Below are positions 24,449 through 32,930 of a stretch of 50,307 nt of DNA, piece after piece. The first letter of the stretch is position 1, and the number at the start of each line of letters is the position of its first letter. The position numbers were made by a program, and so were the translations under genes. This DNA is from Burkholderia sp. Ax-1724 (GTDB lineage: Bacteria > Pseudomonadota > Gammaproteobacteria > Burkholderiales > Burkholderiaceae). Under the pieces are notes generated by a model. The model saw nothing but the letters and a program-made list of their open reading frames with translations, was not told the origin of the DNA and ran no database searches. The stretch lies in NCBI RefSeq assembly GCF_011752995.1, contig NZ_VWWL01000025.1:60523-110829 (forward strand), given 5' to 3'.

Positions 24449-25111
24449 TCAGCCGATGCTCGACCATTTGAGCAGTTTGGTCACGTCACCCTTGATCTTG
24501 CTCGGGTTCGCGTCTTTCGGGAAACGCATCATCAGATTGCCGTTCGGATCGACCATGAAGATGTGGTCGGTCACTTGCGTGCCGGTGTCGACGGGCAGCC
24601 ATGCGGCCACCTGCGCCGGATCGGCGATCAGCATGGTGGTGTCGGGGTAGGCCGTTTGTATCACGTCGGCGACCTTGCCTGCATCGGTGCGCAGCCACAC
24701 TTCCACGACGCGCTCGCGTTCCGGGCCCTGCGCTGCGCGGATTTGCCGCATGAAGTAGAGCTTCGTGACGCACGCCTTGTCGCACGCGCTGCCGTCGACC
24801 GAGATCATCAGCCAGCGGCCGCGCAGCGATTCGAGCTTGAGCGGCTTGCCGTCCTCGCCCGTGACCACGAGCGAGCCGGGGATCGGCCGCTGCGGCTCGA
24901 TCAGCGTGCCGTAGCTCGTGCTGCCGCCAGTCGGCTTGACCACGTAGTACATGAAATACGACACGGCGATCGGCGCCGCGCCGATGATTACCAGCAGCAG
25001 CAGAATCCAGCGGCCGCGCCGCCACGAGCCCGGTCCGTTCGGTTGACCGGGGATCGCTTTCGCGGCAGCGGGATGGCCGCCGCGCGGCGAACGGGGGGTT
25101 TGAGTCGACAC
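24449..25111 (-). CDS. SCO-like membrane protein of the heme A operon
   Basis: A 220-residue protein with a Pro/Gly-rich cytoplasmic N-terminus (about 1-33), one transmembrane helix (WILLLLVIIGAAPIAVSYFM) and a periplasmic thioredoxin-like domain (PLKLESLRGRWLMISVDG, then CDKAC, then MLIADPAQVAAWLP and HIFMVDPNGNLMMRFPKDA). Cys110 and Cys114 have the CxxxC spacing of SCO proteins, but I see no matching copper-ligand His in a DH motif. A role in thiol or copper handling during oxidase assembly is inferred from fold and position between SURF1 and ctaA. The family is often annotated only as a hypothetical or oxidase-associated membrane protein. Confidence 0.8.
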   Translation of the reverse strand: MSTQTPRSPRGGHPAAAKAIPGQPNGPGSWRRGRWILLLLVIIGAAPIAVSYFMYYVVKPTGGSTSYGTLIEPQRPIPGSLVVTGEDGKPLKLESLRGRWLMISVDGSACDKACVTKLYFMRQIRAAQGPERERVVEVWLRTDAGKVADVIQTAYPDTTMLIADPAQVAAWLPVDTGTQVTDHIFMVDPNGNLMMRFPKDANPSKIKGDVTKLLKWSSIG

Positions 25112-25363
25112 TGCAGAACCTCTTCTGTTTCAATGATTTCGCGGTTTGCCCGGGCCGGTCATCGCGGAGTTGTCCGGCACCGGCGGCCGTCCCGGCCGGG
25201 CGGGGACGGTGCGCTTGCTCGGCGCTTGCCCCGCCTTTGCTTCACCTTTACTCCGCCTTTACCGCACGCGGGCTTCGCTCGCGCCCCGCTGCGGCCACGC
25301 GCCCCGCCACCTCGGACGCGCTTCTTTTCGCCCCGGCTACCCGAGCGCAGCGCGTACGCCACG

Positions 25364-26080
25364 CTACGTACCCGGCGCGTGCTCCTTTCGCGCCGCGCGA
25401 CGCGCGGCGTACAAACCAAACCCGAGCGCCGCGACGGCCATGCCCCACCACTGGAACATGTAGCCGTAGTTGCGCTCGACGCCGGTGGTCGGCGCGGGCC
25501 AGTCGCGCACCAGCTTGTCGCCATCGTCGCTCGTTTGCTGGATCACGAACGATTGCAGCGGCAGCCCGGTTTCCGCAGCATACGCGGCGACCTCGAGATT
25601 CTGCCGGATCAGTTGATGCGCGGCCGAACCGCCCTGCCCCAACTCGAACGCGCGCGACGCATCGGCCCGCGCGATCCCTTCGATCTGGACCTCGCCTTGC
25701 GGCGTCGCGTACGGCGCGATGGTCTCGCGATTGCTCATGTTGCGCGGCAGCCAGCCGCGATTGACCAGCACGTAGCCGCCGTCGTCCAGTTTAAAAGGCA
25801 TGACGACATAGAAGCCCGGCTGATCGTTATACGGACGATTATCGAGGTACACGACCTTGTCCGCGACGAAACTGCCACGCGCTTTCACGCGGTGAAATTC
25901 GATGTCCTTCAGCGCGAGCGGCGCGGCGCTCACCGGCAATGCGGGCGCGTTTTCGAATTGCGTGATGCGCGCCTCGAGCGCTTCCTTCTGATGCGCGCGG
26001 TCGCGTTGCCAGAAGCCGAGCCGCACCGTCACGACGACGACCAGCAGGATCAGCAGCGCGGGAATCAGGCGAAACTTCAT
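25364..26080 (-). CDS. SURF1 family cytochrome oxidase assembly protein
   Basis: SURF1 aids heme a insertion into subunit I of aa3 oxidase. The 238-residue protein has an N-terminal helix (LIPALLILLVVVVTVRLGFWQRDRA with the typical FWQ-x-R segment), a periplasmic domain (FHRVKARGSFV, YLDNRPYNDQPGFYVVMPF, VLVNRGWLPR) and a C-terminal helix containing NYGYMFQWWGMAVAALGFGLY. It heads the leftward operon SURF1, SCO-like, ctaA, ctaB, sco. The 252 bases between it and the SCO-like gene hold no gene that I can see. It is divergent from the small twin-helix membrane gene. Confidence 0.92.
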   Translation of the reverse strand: MKFRLIPALLILLVVVVTVRLGFWQRDRAHQKEALEARITQFENAPALPVSAAPLALKDIEFHRVKARGSFVADKVVYLDNRPYNDQPGFYVVMPFKLDDGGYVLVNRGWLPRNMSNRETIAPYATPQGEVQIEGIARADASRAFELGQGGSAAHQLIRQNLEVAAYAAETGLPLQSFVIQQTSDDGDKLVRDWPAPTTGVERNYGYMFQWWGMAVAALGFGLYAARRAARKEHAPGT

Positions 26081-26191
26081 TGCATGCGCTCCGGCGATGT
26101 GTCGCGAGTCACCGGCAAGCCCCGGCGAATGCCCGCATGCGGTGCGATAATGTCTGTCTTGCCACTGCGCTTTCCCGTTTCAGTTGGTTCC

Positions 26192-26401
26192 ATGCACATT
26201 ATCGTTCCCATCGCCTTTGCTCTGATCATCGCCAGCATGGTGTCGGCGCTGTATTTCATGATGCACGACAAAGGCAAGACCAAGCGGATGGTCTGGTCGC
26301 TCGCCACGCGAGTAGGCCTGTCGATTTCGCTGTTCCTGTTCATCCTGTTCGCGCACTGGATGGGCTGGATCCAGTCGACCGGTATTCCGTACGGGCGCTG
26401 A
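26192..26401 (+). CDS. twin-transmembrane protein (DUF2909-like)
   Basis: A 69-residue protein with two membrane helices (IIVPIAFALIIASMVSALYF and VGLSISLFLFILFAHWMGWI) joined by a short basic loop (HDKGKTKRM). This pattern fits the small DUF2909 twin-helix proteins found beside cytochrome oxidase genes in proteobacteria. It stands alone on the plus strand between the SURF1 operon and the ctaE terminator. The start at 26192 follows the only reasonable open frame. Function unknown; a role in oxidase assembly is only suggested by neighbours. Confidence 0.8.
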   Translation: MHIIVPIAFALIIASMVSALYFMMHDKGKTKRMVWSLATRVGLSISLFLFILFAHWMGWIQSTGIPYGR

Positions 26402-26593
26402 GCCTCGCCGGCCCAAACCGGCGTAGTGTGAACCGCTCATACGCCAGCGCCTGATCTGCCGGGGCTGCTTCGCGCAAGCGGGTTCGCCGATCCTACGCAT
26501 TGACTCCGGGCCTTGAACCCGGCGCTTCAGGTTTCGGACCGCTCTGGTCACCGCTCAGGCCACGAACGTCAGCGATACATTTTCCGCACCGCC
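26402..26593. other. noncoding interval before the ctaE terminator
   Basis: No gene is visible. A short hairpin CCGGG-N7-CCCGG occurs near 26505-26522. Nothing else stands out between the twin-helix gene and the ctaE terminator. Confidence 0.4.
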
Positions 26594-26630
26594 AAACAAA
26601 ACGCCGCCCTGACAGGTCGAGGGCGGCGCT
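26594..26630 (-). terminator. rho-independent terminator of the cytochrome oxidase operon
   Basis: Perfect 9-bp arms CGCCGCCCT and AGGGCGGCG are followed on the minus strand by TTTTGTTT. It lies 100 bases after the ctaE stop and ends the DUF2244-ctaC-ctaD-ctaG-ctaE transcript. Confidence 0.88.
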
Positions 26631-26729
26631 GCACAGATCCTTGCCTACTGCTCGTGCGCGCCGCCCGATAGACGTTGCGCCAACGGCCCGCGCACATCCG
26701 GCCAAGCGGTATGCGCGAGCCCGACTGCG

Positions 26730-27587
26730 TTACAGCCAGTACACGACGACGTACAGACCGAGCCACACGACGTCGACGAAGTGCCAATACCAGGCCGCGC
26801 CTTCGAACGCAAAGTGATGTTCGGGCGTGAAGTGGCCGCGAATCAGACGCACCAGCACCACCGCGAGCATCGTGCCGCCGAGGAACACGTGGAAGCCGTG
26901 GAAGCCCGTCAGCAGGAAGAACGTCGAACCGTAGATGCCCGAGGCGAGCGTCAGATTCAGTTCGTTGTACGCGTGGAAATATTCGAAGCCCTGCAGGAAC
27001 AGGAAGCACACACCAAACACGAGCGTCGCGGCCAGCCAGGCGATCGCCTTCTTGCGATGGTTGTCGCGCAGCGCATGGTGCGAAACCGTCAGTGTCGCTC
27101 CCGAGGACAGCAGCAGTGCCGTGTTGATGGTCGGCACCGGCCACGGCTGCATCGACTTGTAGGTCGACACCAGGTTCGCGGGACCGTTGTTCGGCCACAC
27201 CGCCGAGAAATCCGGCCAGATCAGCTTGAAGTCGAGGCTGCCCAACTGATGCAGCGCGATTTCACGCGCATAGAAGAGCGCGCCGAAGAAAGCGCCGAAG
27301 AACATCACTTCGGAGAAGATGAACCAGCTCATGCTCCAGCGGTACGAGCGGTCGACGTTCTTGCCGTACATGCCGCCTTCCGATTCGGCGATCGCGTCGC
27401 CGAACCAGTGCCACAGCGTAAAGAGCAGCCACAGCAAACCGACGAGCACGCCGAGCGGCGCCCACGTGTGTTCGTTGATCCAGGCCGCAAGCGATCCAAG
27501 CATGACCAGCAATCCGGCAGCGGCGCTGATCGGATGCCGCGACGGATGCGGTACGAAATAGTACGGGCTCTCGTTTTGACCGCTCAT
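26730..27587 (-). CDS. ctaE: cytochrome c oxidase subunit III
   Basis: Subunit III is the seven-helix, cofactor-free subunit that stabilises the aa3 oxidase core. The 285-residue protein starts MSGQNESPYYFVPHPSRHPI and has SWFIFSEVMFFGAFFGALFYAR, HHALRDNHRKKAIAWL, ITLTLASGIYGSTFFLLTGFHGFHVFLGG-like sequence and a C-terminal WYWHFVDVVWLGLYVVVY. Length is as expected for proteobacteria. It is the last gene of the oxidase operon. Confidence 0.96.
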   Translation of the reverse strand: MSGQNESPYYFVPHPSRHPISAAAGLLVMLGSLAAWINEHTWAPLGVLVGLLWLLFTLWHWFGDAIAESEGGMYGKNVDRSYRWSMSWFIFSEVMFFGAFFGALFYAREIALHQLGSLDFKLIWPDFSAVWPNNGPANLVSTYKSMQPWPVPTINTALLLSSGATLTVSHHALRDNHRKKAIAWLAATLVFGVCFLFLQGFEYFHAYNELNLTLASGIYGSTFFLLTGFHGFHVFLGGTMLAVVLVRLIRGHFTPEHHFAFEGAAWYWHFVDVVWLGLYVVVYWL

Positions 27588-27697
27588 TCTTGATTCTCCA
27601 CTTCAGTCCAGTTGTTCCGGAATCTCCGGCTGTATCTTCGGCGGCGCGTCGATACCGCACCGCTTCTCTCTAATTCGTGGGCTTCGCTGCCGTTGCC

Positions 27698-27907
27698 CTA
27701 CCCGACGACCGCATGCACGACGAGAATCAGCACACCGATCAAAATCGCCGCGCCGATCAACGCCGCCACGATCACATGCAGCGGATTGAGTTGCGTGGCA
27801 TCCGCTTCCAGATCGCGGCGCCTGCGCACGCCGAAAAACGACCAGAACACAGCACGCATCGACTGACCGAAACTGCTCTTGCGCGGGCTGCCGCCGTTAT
27901 CGCTCAT
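27698..27907 (-). CDS. DUF2970 small membrane protein
   Basis: A 69-residue protein with a basic N-terminal part (FWSFFGVRRRRDLEADATQLNP) and one membrane helix (LHVIVAALIGAAILIGVLILVV). This is the DUF2970 pattern, regularly encoded between the cox11 and coxC genes in betaproteobacteria. It is 43 bases after ctaG and 110 bases before ctaE on the same strand. A role in oxidase assembly is likely from context, but no biochemical function can be read from the sequence. Confidence 0.87.
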   Translation of the reverse strand: MSDNGGSPRKSSFGQSMRAVFWSFFGVRRRRDLEADATQLNPLHVIVAALIGAAILIGVLILVVHAVVG

Positions 27908-27950
27908 CTCACCTCGTCCTTCATCTGCGGCTTGCGCCGTCGCACCCGCA

Positions 27951-28565
27951 TCAGACCGGCTTCGCGGAAGCAGTCTGCGCTTCCGCCTTCGGCGCCGCGT
28001 CGTCCGTGCTCGCCGCCGCCGGCGTATTCAATTCGAAGAACGTGTACGACAGCGTGATCGTTTTCACATCCTTCGGCAACTTCGGATCGACCACGAACAC
28101 CACCGGCATCCGCTTGCTCTCGTTCGCATTCAACGTCTGCTGCGTGAAGCAGAAACACTCGATCTTCCTGAAGTACTCGGTCGCCTGCTTCGGCGCGTAG
28201 CTCGGAATGGCTTGCGCGTGAATCGTGCGCGCCTGTTCGTTGCTCACGTCGTACATCACCGTCGTCACTTCCCCCGGATGCACGTCGAGGCTGCGCTGCT
28301 CCGGCCAGAAACCGAGCGGACCGCGCGCGTTCGCATCGAATTCGATCGAAATCGTGCGGCTCATGTCGACCTGCGTATTCTTCGCCTCGCGCACCGAAAC
28401 ATCGCGCTGCACGAGGTTGTTGATGCCGGTCACCTGGCAGATCGCGCGATACATCGGCACCAGCGCGAAACCGAAACCGAACATCATCACGGCGACGACG
28501 AACAGCTTGACCAGCATCAAACGGTTGAAAGAGCGGTCGGCCGGAGCCGGCGTTTGCGTCGACAT
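27951..28565 (-). CDS. ctaG: cytochrome c oxidase assembly protein CtaG/Cox11
   Basis: Cox11 delivers copper to the CuB site of subunit I. The 204-residue protein has one N-terminal helix (LVKLFVVAVMMFGFGFALVPMY), the conserved Cys43 after it (RAICQVTG), and a periplasmic immunoglobulin-like domain with the copper-binding IECFCFTQQTL (Cys137, Cys139) and the MPVVFVVDP block. An Ala-rich tail ends the protein. The ATG at 28565 is used. Position between the small assembly gene and DUF2970 is usual for betaproteobacteria. Confidence 0.95.
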   Translation of the reverse strand: MSTQTPAPADRSFNRLMLVKLFVVAVMMFGFGFALVPMYRAICQVTGINNLVQRDVSVREAKNTQVDMSRTISIEFDANARGPLGFWPEQRSLDVHPGEVTTVMYDVSNEQARTIHAQAIPSYAPKQATEYFRKIECFCFTQQTLNANESKRMPVVFVVDPKLPKDVKTITLSYTFFELNTPAAASTDDAAPKAEAQTASAKPV

Positions 28566-28634
28566 TCGAATCCTCAACAAACCTGCAAGCAGACTTCAAC
28601 GGCCGCGGCCGTCAGCCTGCGCCCACCCAAACAG

Positions 28635-28769
28635 TCAGCTAAACCAGCACTGCTTGACGATGACGCTCACGAAAAACAGCGCCGCGACCGCGAACATCAC
28701 CAACCCTATCCGCCTGTTGCCCGCGCGAATCTGCTCCGGCGTACGTCTTCCCTCTGGATTGCGCGTCAT
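28635..28769 (-). CDS. cytochrome oxidase small assembly protein
   Basis: A 44-residue frame translating as MTRNPEGRRTPEQIRAGNRR, then a single membrane helix (IGLVMFAVAALFFVSVIVKQ) and CWFS. The short basic N-terminus with a TPEQIRAGN segment followed by one helix matches the small proteins encoded between ctaD and ctaG in betaproteobacteria. It lies 69 bases before ctaG and 117 bases after ctaD. A hairpin separates it from ctaD. Function is inferred only from the conserved position. Confidence 0.82.
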   Translation of the reverse strand: MTRNPEGRRTPEQIRAGNRRIGLVMFAVAALFFVSVIVKQCWFS

Positions 28770-28801
28770 GCTCGATTGTCTGAATACGGTTCGTCACTGA
28801 C

Positions 28802-28824
28802 GAGGCCGCCCACATGGCGGCCTC
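28802..28824 (-). other. perfect hairpin between ctaD and the small assembly gene
   Basis: Nine-base arms GAGGCCGCC and GGCGGCCTC with a 5-base loop. No T-run follows on either strand, so it is not a standard terminator. It may protect the 3' end of ctaD message or lower downstream expression. Confidence 0.55.
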
Positions 28825-28886
28825 ACGAAGCGCCGGGTTCCAGAGCGGCATGCCGCGCCGCCGGAATCCGGCACTTCGGAAGAGGC

Positions 28887-30500
28887 TTACTCGACGGTCG
28901 GCGGATGCTCGAACGTATGGAACGGTGCCGGGCTCGGCACGGTCCACTCGAGACCCGTTGCGCCGTCCCACGGCTTGTCGCCCGCTTCCACGTGCTCGCC
29001 ACCGCCACGGTAAGCCGGCAGCGCCACCGCGAACAGGAAGTACACCTGCGAGAGACCGAAGCCGAACGCGCCGATCGAGATGACCTGGTTCCAGTCGGTG
29101 AACTGCGCCGGGTAGTCGGCATAACGACGCGGCATGCCCGCGAGACCGACGAAGTGCATCGGCAGGAACGCGAGGTTGAAGAAGAACATCGACGCCCAGA
29201 AGTGGATCTTGCCGCGCGTTTCGTTGTACATCCAGCCGGTCCACTTCGGCGACCAGTAGTACCACCCCGAGAACAGCGCGAATAGCGACCCCGCCACCAG
29301 CACGTAATGGAAGTGCGCGACCACGAAATAAGTACCGTGATACTGGATGTCGAGCGGTGCCATCGCGAGCATCAGACCCGACAGGCCGCCGAACGTGAAC
29401 ACGATCAGGAAGCCCACCGCGAACAGCATCGGCGTTTCGAAGGAGAGCGAACCGCGCCACATCGTCGCGACCCAGTTGAACACCTTCACGCCGGTCGGCA
29501 CCGCGATCAGCATCGTCGCGTACATGAAGAACAGCTGGCCCGTCACCGGCATGCCGGTCACGAACATGTGGTGTGCCCAGACCATGAACGACAGGATCGC
29601 GATCGACGCCGTTGCGTACACCATCGAGCTATAGCCGAACAGCGGCTTGCGCGAGAACGCCGGGATCACCTGCGAGACGATCCCGAACGCCGGCAAGATC
29701 ATGATGTACACCTCGGGGTGCCCGAAGAACCAGAAGATGTGCTGGTACATGACCGGGTCGCCGCCGCCCGCCGCGTTGAAGAACGACGTGCCGAAGTGGC
29801 GGTCGAACAGCACCATCGTGATCGCGCCCGCCAGAACCGGCATCACGGCGATCAGCAGGTACGCGGTGATGAGCCAGGTCCACACGAACATCGGCATCTT
29901 CATCAGCGTGAGGCCGGGGGCGCGCATGTTCAGGATCGTCACGACGATGTTGATACCGCCCATGATCGACGACGCACCCATCAGGTGGATCGCGAAAATC
30001 GCGAAGTCCATGCCCGGGCCCATCTGCGTGGAAAGCGGTGCGTAGAGCGTCCAGCCCGCGGCGGTCGCGCCGCCCGGCGCGAAGAACGAGCCGACCAGCA
30101 GCACGGCCGCGACCGGCAGCAGCCAGAAGCTGAAGTTGTTCATGCGCGCGAAGGCCATGTCCGACGCGCCGATCTGCAGCGGCACCATCCAGTTCGCGAA
30201 GCCGACGAAGGCCGGCATGATCGCGCCGAACACCATGATCAGTCCGTGCATGGTGGTCAACTGGTTGAAGAACTCGGGACGCATGATCTGCAGACCCGGC
30301 TCGAACAGCTCGGCACGGATCATCAGCGCCATCACGCCCCCGGACAGGAACATGGTGAACGAGAAGATCAGGTACAGCGTACCGATGTCCTTGTGGTTGG
30401 TGGCGAACAGCCAGCGGCGCCAGCCGTGCGGCGTTTCGTGGGCATGGTCGCCGTGCACGTGCTCGTGGCCCGCGACTACATCGTGTCCGATGCTAGACAT
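28887..30500 (-). CDS. ctaD: cytochrome c oxidase subunit I (aa3 type)
   Basis: Subunit I carries heme a and the heme a3-CuB site where oxygen is reduced, and pumps protons across the inner membrane. The 537-residue protein has twelve helices. Key segments are LTTMHGLIMVFGAIMPAF with a heme a ligand His, FWFFGHPEVYIMILPAFG with the CuB His-Tyr pair, VWAHHMFVTGM with the two further CuB His, and GTYFVVAHFHYVLVAG with the heme ligands. The N-terminal tail before the first helix is unusually His-rich (seven His in residues 6-25). The start at 30500 is 44 bases after the ctaC stop. Confidence 0.97.
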   Translation of the reverse strand: MSSIGHDVVAGHEHVHGDHAHETPHGWRRWLFATNHKDIGTLYLIFSFTMFLSGGVMALMIRAELFEPGLQIMRPEFFNQLTTMHGLIMVFGAIMPAFVGFANWMVPLQIGASDMAFARMNNFSFWLLPVAAVLLVGSFFAPGGATAAGWTLYAPLSTQMGPGMDFAIFAIHLMGASSIMGGINIVVTILNMRAPGLTLMKMPMFVWTWLITAYLLIAVMPVLAGAITMVLFDRHFGTSFFNAAGGGDPVMYQHIFWFFGHPEVYIMILPAFGIVSQVIPAFSRKPLFGYSSMVYATASIAILSFMVWAHHMFVTGMPVTGQLFFMYATMLIAVPTGVKVFNWVATMWRGSLSFETPMLFAVGFLIVFTFGGLSGLMLAMAPLDIQYHGTYFVVAHFHYVLVAGSLFALFSGWYYWSPKWTGWMYNETRGKIHFWASMFFFNLAFLPMHFVGLAGMPRRYADYPAQFTDWNQVISIGAFGFGLSQVYFLFAVALPAYRGGGEHVEAGDKPWDGATGLEWTVPSPAPFHTFEHPPTVE

Positions 30501-30544
30501 GACAATCTCCTAAAGCGAATTCTGCGGTGCTGACCATGAACACG

Positions 30545-32134
30545 TCAGGCTGCCGGGCTGATCTGAACGCGCCGGGCTTCCTTCGCGTCGGTGCCGCCGG
30601 TGATCGTTTCCGGCTTCTTCAAAATAATATGGTCTTCGGCAATGCCGGCTGCTTTCAGTGCGTCGCGCACGGCTTGCGCACGATCCTTCGCGAGCTTCGC
30701 GTTCAGATCGGCCGAACCGGTGGCGTCGGTAAAGCCCGACAGCGTGAATTTCGCATCCGGATGCGCCTTCGCGTAGGCCGCGGCCGCCTCGACCGCCGCT
30801 TTCGCGTCGGCCGGCAGCGTGCTCTTGCCGGTCTCGAAGTAGACGTTCGCCGGCAGCGTGGCCGCCGCGCTATCCGTGGCGGCCGCTGCGTCGTTGCCCG
30901 AGGCAGCCGGCGCGGACGCCGCTTCCGCACCCGAGGCCGCGGCACCCGCGTCGGCCAGATGGTTGCCGCCTTCCGGCAGCTTGCCGTTGCGCGCGTCGGC
31001 CACCTGCTTCGGCTGGAGAATGTCGCCCGTGTGGTTGCCCCACGAGTTGCGTTCGTAGGTGATGACCGAGGCGATTTCGACGTCGTTCAGCGTCGGCGCC
31101 CACGAAGGCATGGCGTTCTTGCCCTTGAGCACGAGGCTCACGTGATCGGCGATCGGGCCGTTGGCGATCTTGCTGCCGTCGAGCGCCGGGAATACGCCCG
31201 CGCCCTTGCCGGTCGGCTGGTGGCAGACCGCGCAGTTCGCCGCGTAGACCTTGCCGCCGCGCTCCATCAGCTCGGCCATCGTGTAGGTCCTGTTCGGATC
31301 GTCCTGGCCAGCGGCCATTTTCTTCTGCTGCACCTCGACCCACTTCGCGTAGTCGTCGGCCGACAGCACCTCGACGACGACCGGCATGAACGCGTGTTCC
31401 TTGCCGCACAGCTCGGTACAGAAGCCGCGGAACGTGCCGGTGCGGTTAGCCTTGAACCACGTGTCGCGCACGAAGCCCGGGATCGCGTCCTGCTTCACAC
31501 CGAAGGCCGGCACGTACCAGGAGTGGACCACGTCGTTCGCGGTGGTGATGATGCGGATTTTCTTGTCGACGGGCACCACGAGCGGGTTATCGACTTCCTG
31601 CAGATAGAGCGTGGAGATCGGCTCGCGGCCCTCGGTCTCGGCGCGCGGCGTGGCGAGCGTGGACAGGAAGCTGATGCCCTCGCCCGGACCCTTCACGTAG
31701 TCGTAGCCCCACTTCCACTGGTAGCCGGTGACCTTGATCGTGAGGTCGGCGTTCGAGGTGTCCTTCATCGCGACGACGGCCTTGGTGGCGGGCAGCGCCA
31801 TCAGCACGACGATGACGAACGGCACGATCGTCCAGATGATTTCGACGGTGGTGCTTTCGTGGAAATGGGATGCCTTGTGGCCTTTCGATTTGCGGTGGGC
31901 AAAGATCGAATAGAACATCACCCCGAACACGCCGACGAAAATCACCGTGCAAAGCGCCAGCATGAACATGTGCAGGCTGAACAGCTCCTCGGCGATTCTC
32001 GTTGCAGGCGGCTGGAGATTGATCGCGTTGACGGCTGGGCCGCCAGGAGCATCGCCCACTGCCAGGGCGGCACCGGCGAAAAGCAGTCCGCTCGTCGCCA
32101 GCACGCTCGTGAGCGCTCGCTTGATTGTTTTCAT
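30545..32134 (-). CDS. ctaC: cytochrome c oxidase subunit II fused to cytochrome c and OmpA-like domains
   Basis: Subunit II accepts electrons from cytochrome c at its CuA centre. The 529-residue precursor has a signal peptide (about 1-26), two membrane helices (about 52-78 and 97-120) and a cupredoxin domain with the CuA ligands His204, Cys239, Glu241, Cys243, His247 and Met250. A cytochrome c domain follows with CAVCH (301-305) and axial Met342. After an Ala-rich linker (about 393-427) comes an OmpA-type domain (about 428-529), VYFETGKSTLPADAKAAV onward. Asp470 (GFTD) and Arg485 (KDRAQAV) are spaced exactly as the two diaminopimelate-binding residues of OmpA domains. The fusion suggests anchoring of the oxidase to peptidoglycan. 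The ATG at 32134 has AAGGAAG upstream. Confidence 0.95.
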   Translation of the reverse strand: MKTIKRALTSVLATSGLLFAGAALAVGDAPGGPAVNAINLQPPATRIAEELFSLHMFMLALCTVIFVGVFGVMFYSIFAHRKSKGHKASHFHESTTVEIIWTIVPFVIVVLMALPATKAVVAMKDTSNADLTIKVTGYQWKWGYDYVKGPGEGISFLSTLATPRAETEGREPISTLYLQEVDNPLVVPVDKKIRIITTANDVVHSWYVPAFGVKQDAIPGFVRDTWFKANRTGTFRGFCTELCGKEHAFMPVVVEVLSADDYAKWVEVQQKKMAAGQDDPNRTYTMAELMERGGKVYAANCAVCHQPTGKGAGVFPALDGSKIANGPIADHVSLVLKGKNAMPSWAPTLNDVEIASVITYERNSWGNHTGDILQPKQVADARNGKLPEGGNHLADAGAAASGAEAASAPAASGNDAAAATDSAAATLPANVYFETGKSTLPADAKAAVEAAAAYAKAHPDAKFTLSGFTDATGSADLNAKLAKDRAQAVRDALKAAGIAEDHIILKKPETITGGTDAKEARRVQISPAA

Positions 32135-32228
32135 AGCTTCCTTACCCAAATTTTCCATTCAAACCCATCGACCCCGCTGGCAGCGTGTCTCGCGCGCGCC
32201 CCCTTGAACGCCGCGTGTCCGGCACTAC

Positions 32229-32705
32229 CTAACAGCGTGCCAGCCACATCCGCAGCTCGCCTGCGAACTGCGCGCGCCGATTCTGCGCGAGATGTTGCCC
32301 GATCATGATCGTCTGCCCGCGCGAGACCAGCTTGATCTGGTCGCGCGGCGTTGCACCCGGCTCGATCCGCACCCAGCGCGGATTGAATTCGAACTGCGTA
32401 ATCTGCTCGGCGCTGACCTGCTCGATCACGAGCCGGCCAGGAAACAACCGGATGCGCTCGTAATCGACAGCATGACGCGCATATATTGCAAACGCGATAC
32501 CTACCGCCAGCAACTCGATTCCGGTGAACGGCAGCACCAGCCAGGCGCCGACCAGAACCAGCATGAAAGCAATTGCCAGCGAGAACAACGCAAGCGACAC
32601 GTACAGGCAGACAAACTGCCGCGGCGAGATCGAACAGTTGCGCTTCATGGTCCAGTCCTTGAGGACGGGCTCCGAATCCGCCAGCAGATGATCTGATGCA
32701 CCCAT
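32229..32705 (-). CDS. DUF2244 membrane protein
   Basis: A 158-residue protein with two adjacent membrane helices (FVCLYVSLALFSLAIAFMLVLVGAW and LVLPFTGIELLAVGIAFAIY) after a polar N-terminus, and a beta-rich C-terminal part (RIRLFPGRLVIEQ, WVRIEP, KLVSRGQTIMIGQHL). This fits the DUF2244 family, commonly encoded just upstream of ctaC. The ATG at 32705 has an ideal AGGAGG. It is the first gene of the oxidase operon, 94 bases before ctaC and about 220 bases after the predicted transcription start. Function unknown. Confidence 0.85.
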   Translation of the reverse strand: MGASDHLLADSEPVLKDWTMKRNCSISPRQFVCLYVSLALFSLAIAFMLVLVGAWLVLPFTGIELLAVGIAFAIYARHAVDYERIRLFPGRLVIEQVSAEQITQFEFNPRWVRIEPGATPRDQIKLVSRGQTIMIGQHLAQNRRAQFAGELRMWLARC

Positions 32706-32930
32706 CGCTGCCTCCTGCGAATCGCTGCTTCCGGTCCGCCTTCTTCTACTTCCTCTACTGCCCGGATGCTTCCCGCGGCCGCCGCTTTTGCCGTGCACGC
32801 CGCGCATCTTCGCGACGACTTTCGCCACCGCTTGCGACCGCTCCAACCCCTACCGCGTCACTTCATGCTGCCGTCTTGCGCCCTCGGCTTACCGCCGCGG
32901 AGGTGGGAACTCCGGGCGACAAACTGACGC
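32706..32930. other. long 5' leader of the cytochrome oxidase operon
   Basis: About 220 bases between the predicted transcription start and the DUF2244 gene. I see no supported gene in it. Confidence 0.45.

Noticed and set aside
24563..26191. Upstream extension of the twin-helix gene to a 612-codon frame
   Set aside because: The upstream part is antisense to the SCO-like gene and SURF1 and looks non-protein-like; only the last 69 codons resemble a real protein.
26402..26593. tRNA-like or remnant element around the CCGGG hairpin
   Set aside because: No cloverleaf, anticodon stem or CCA end could be assembled.
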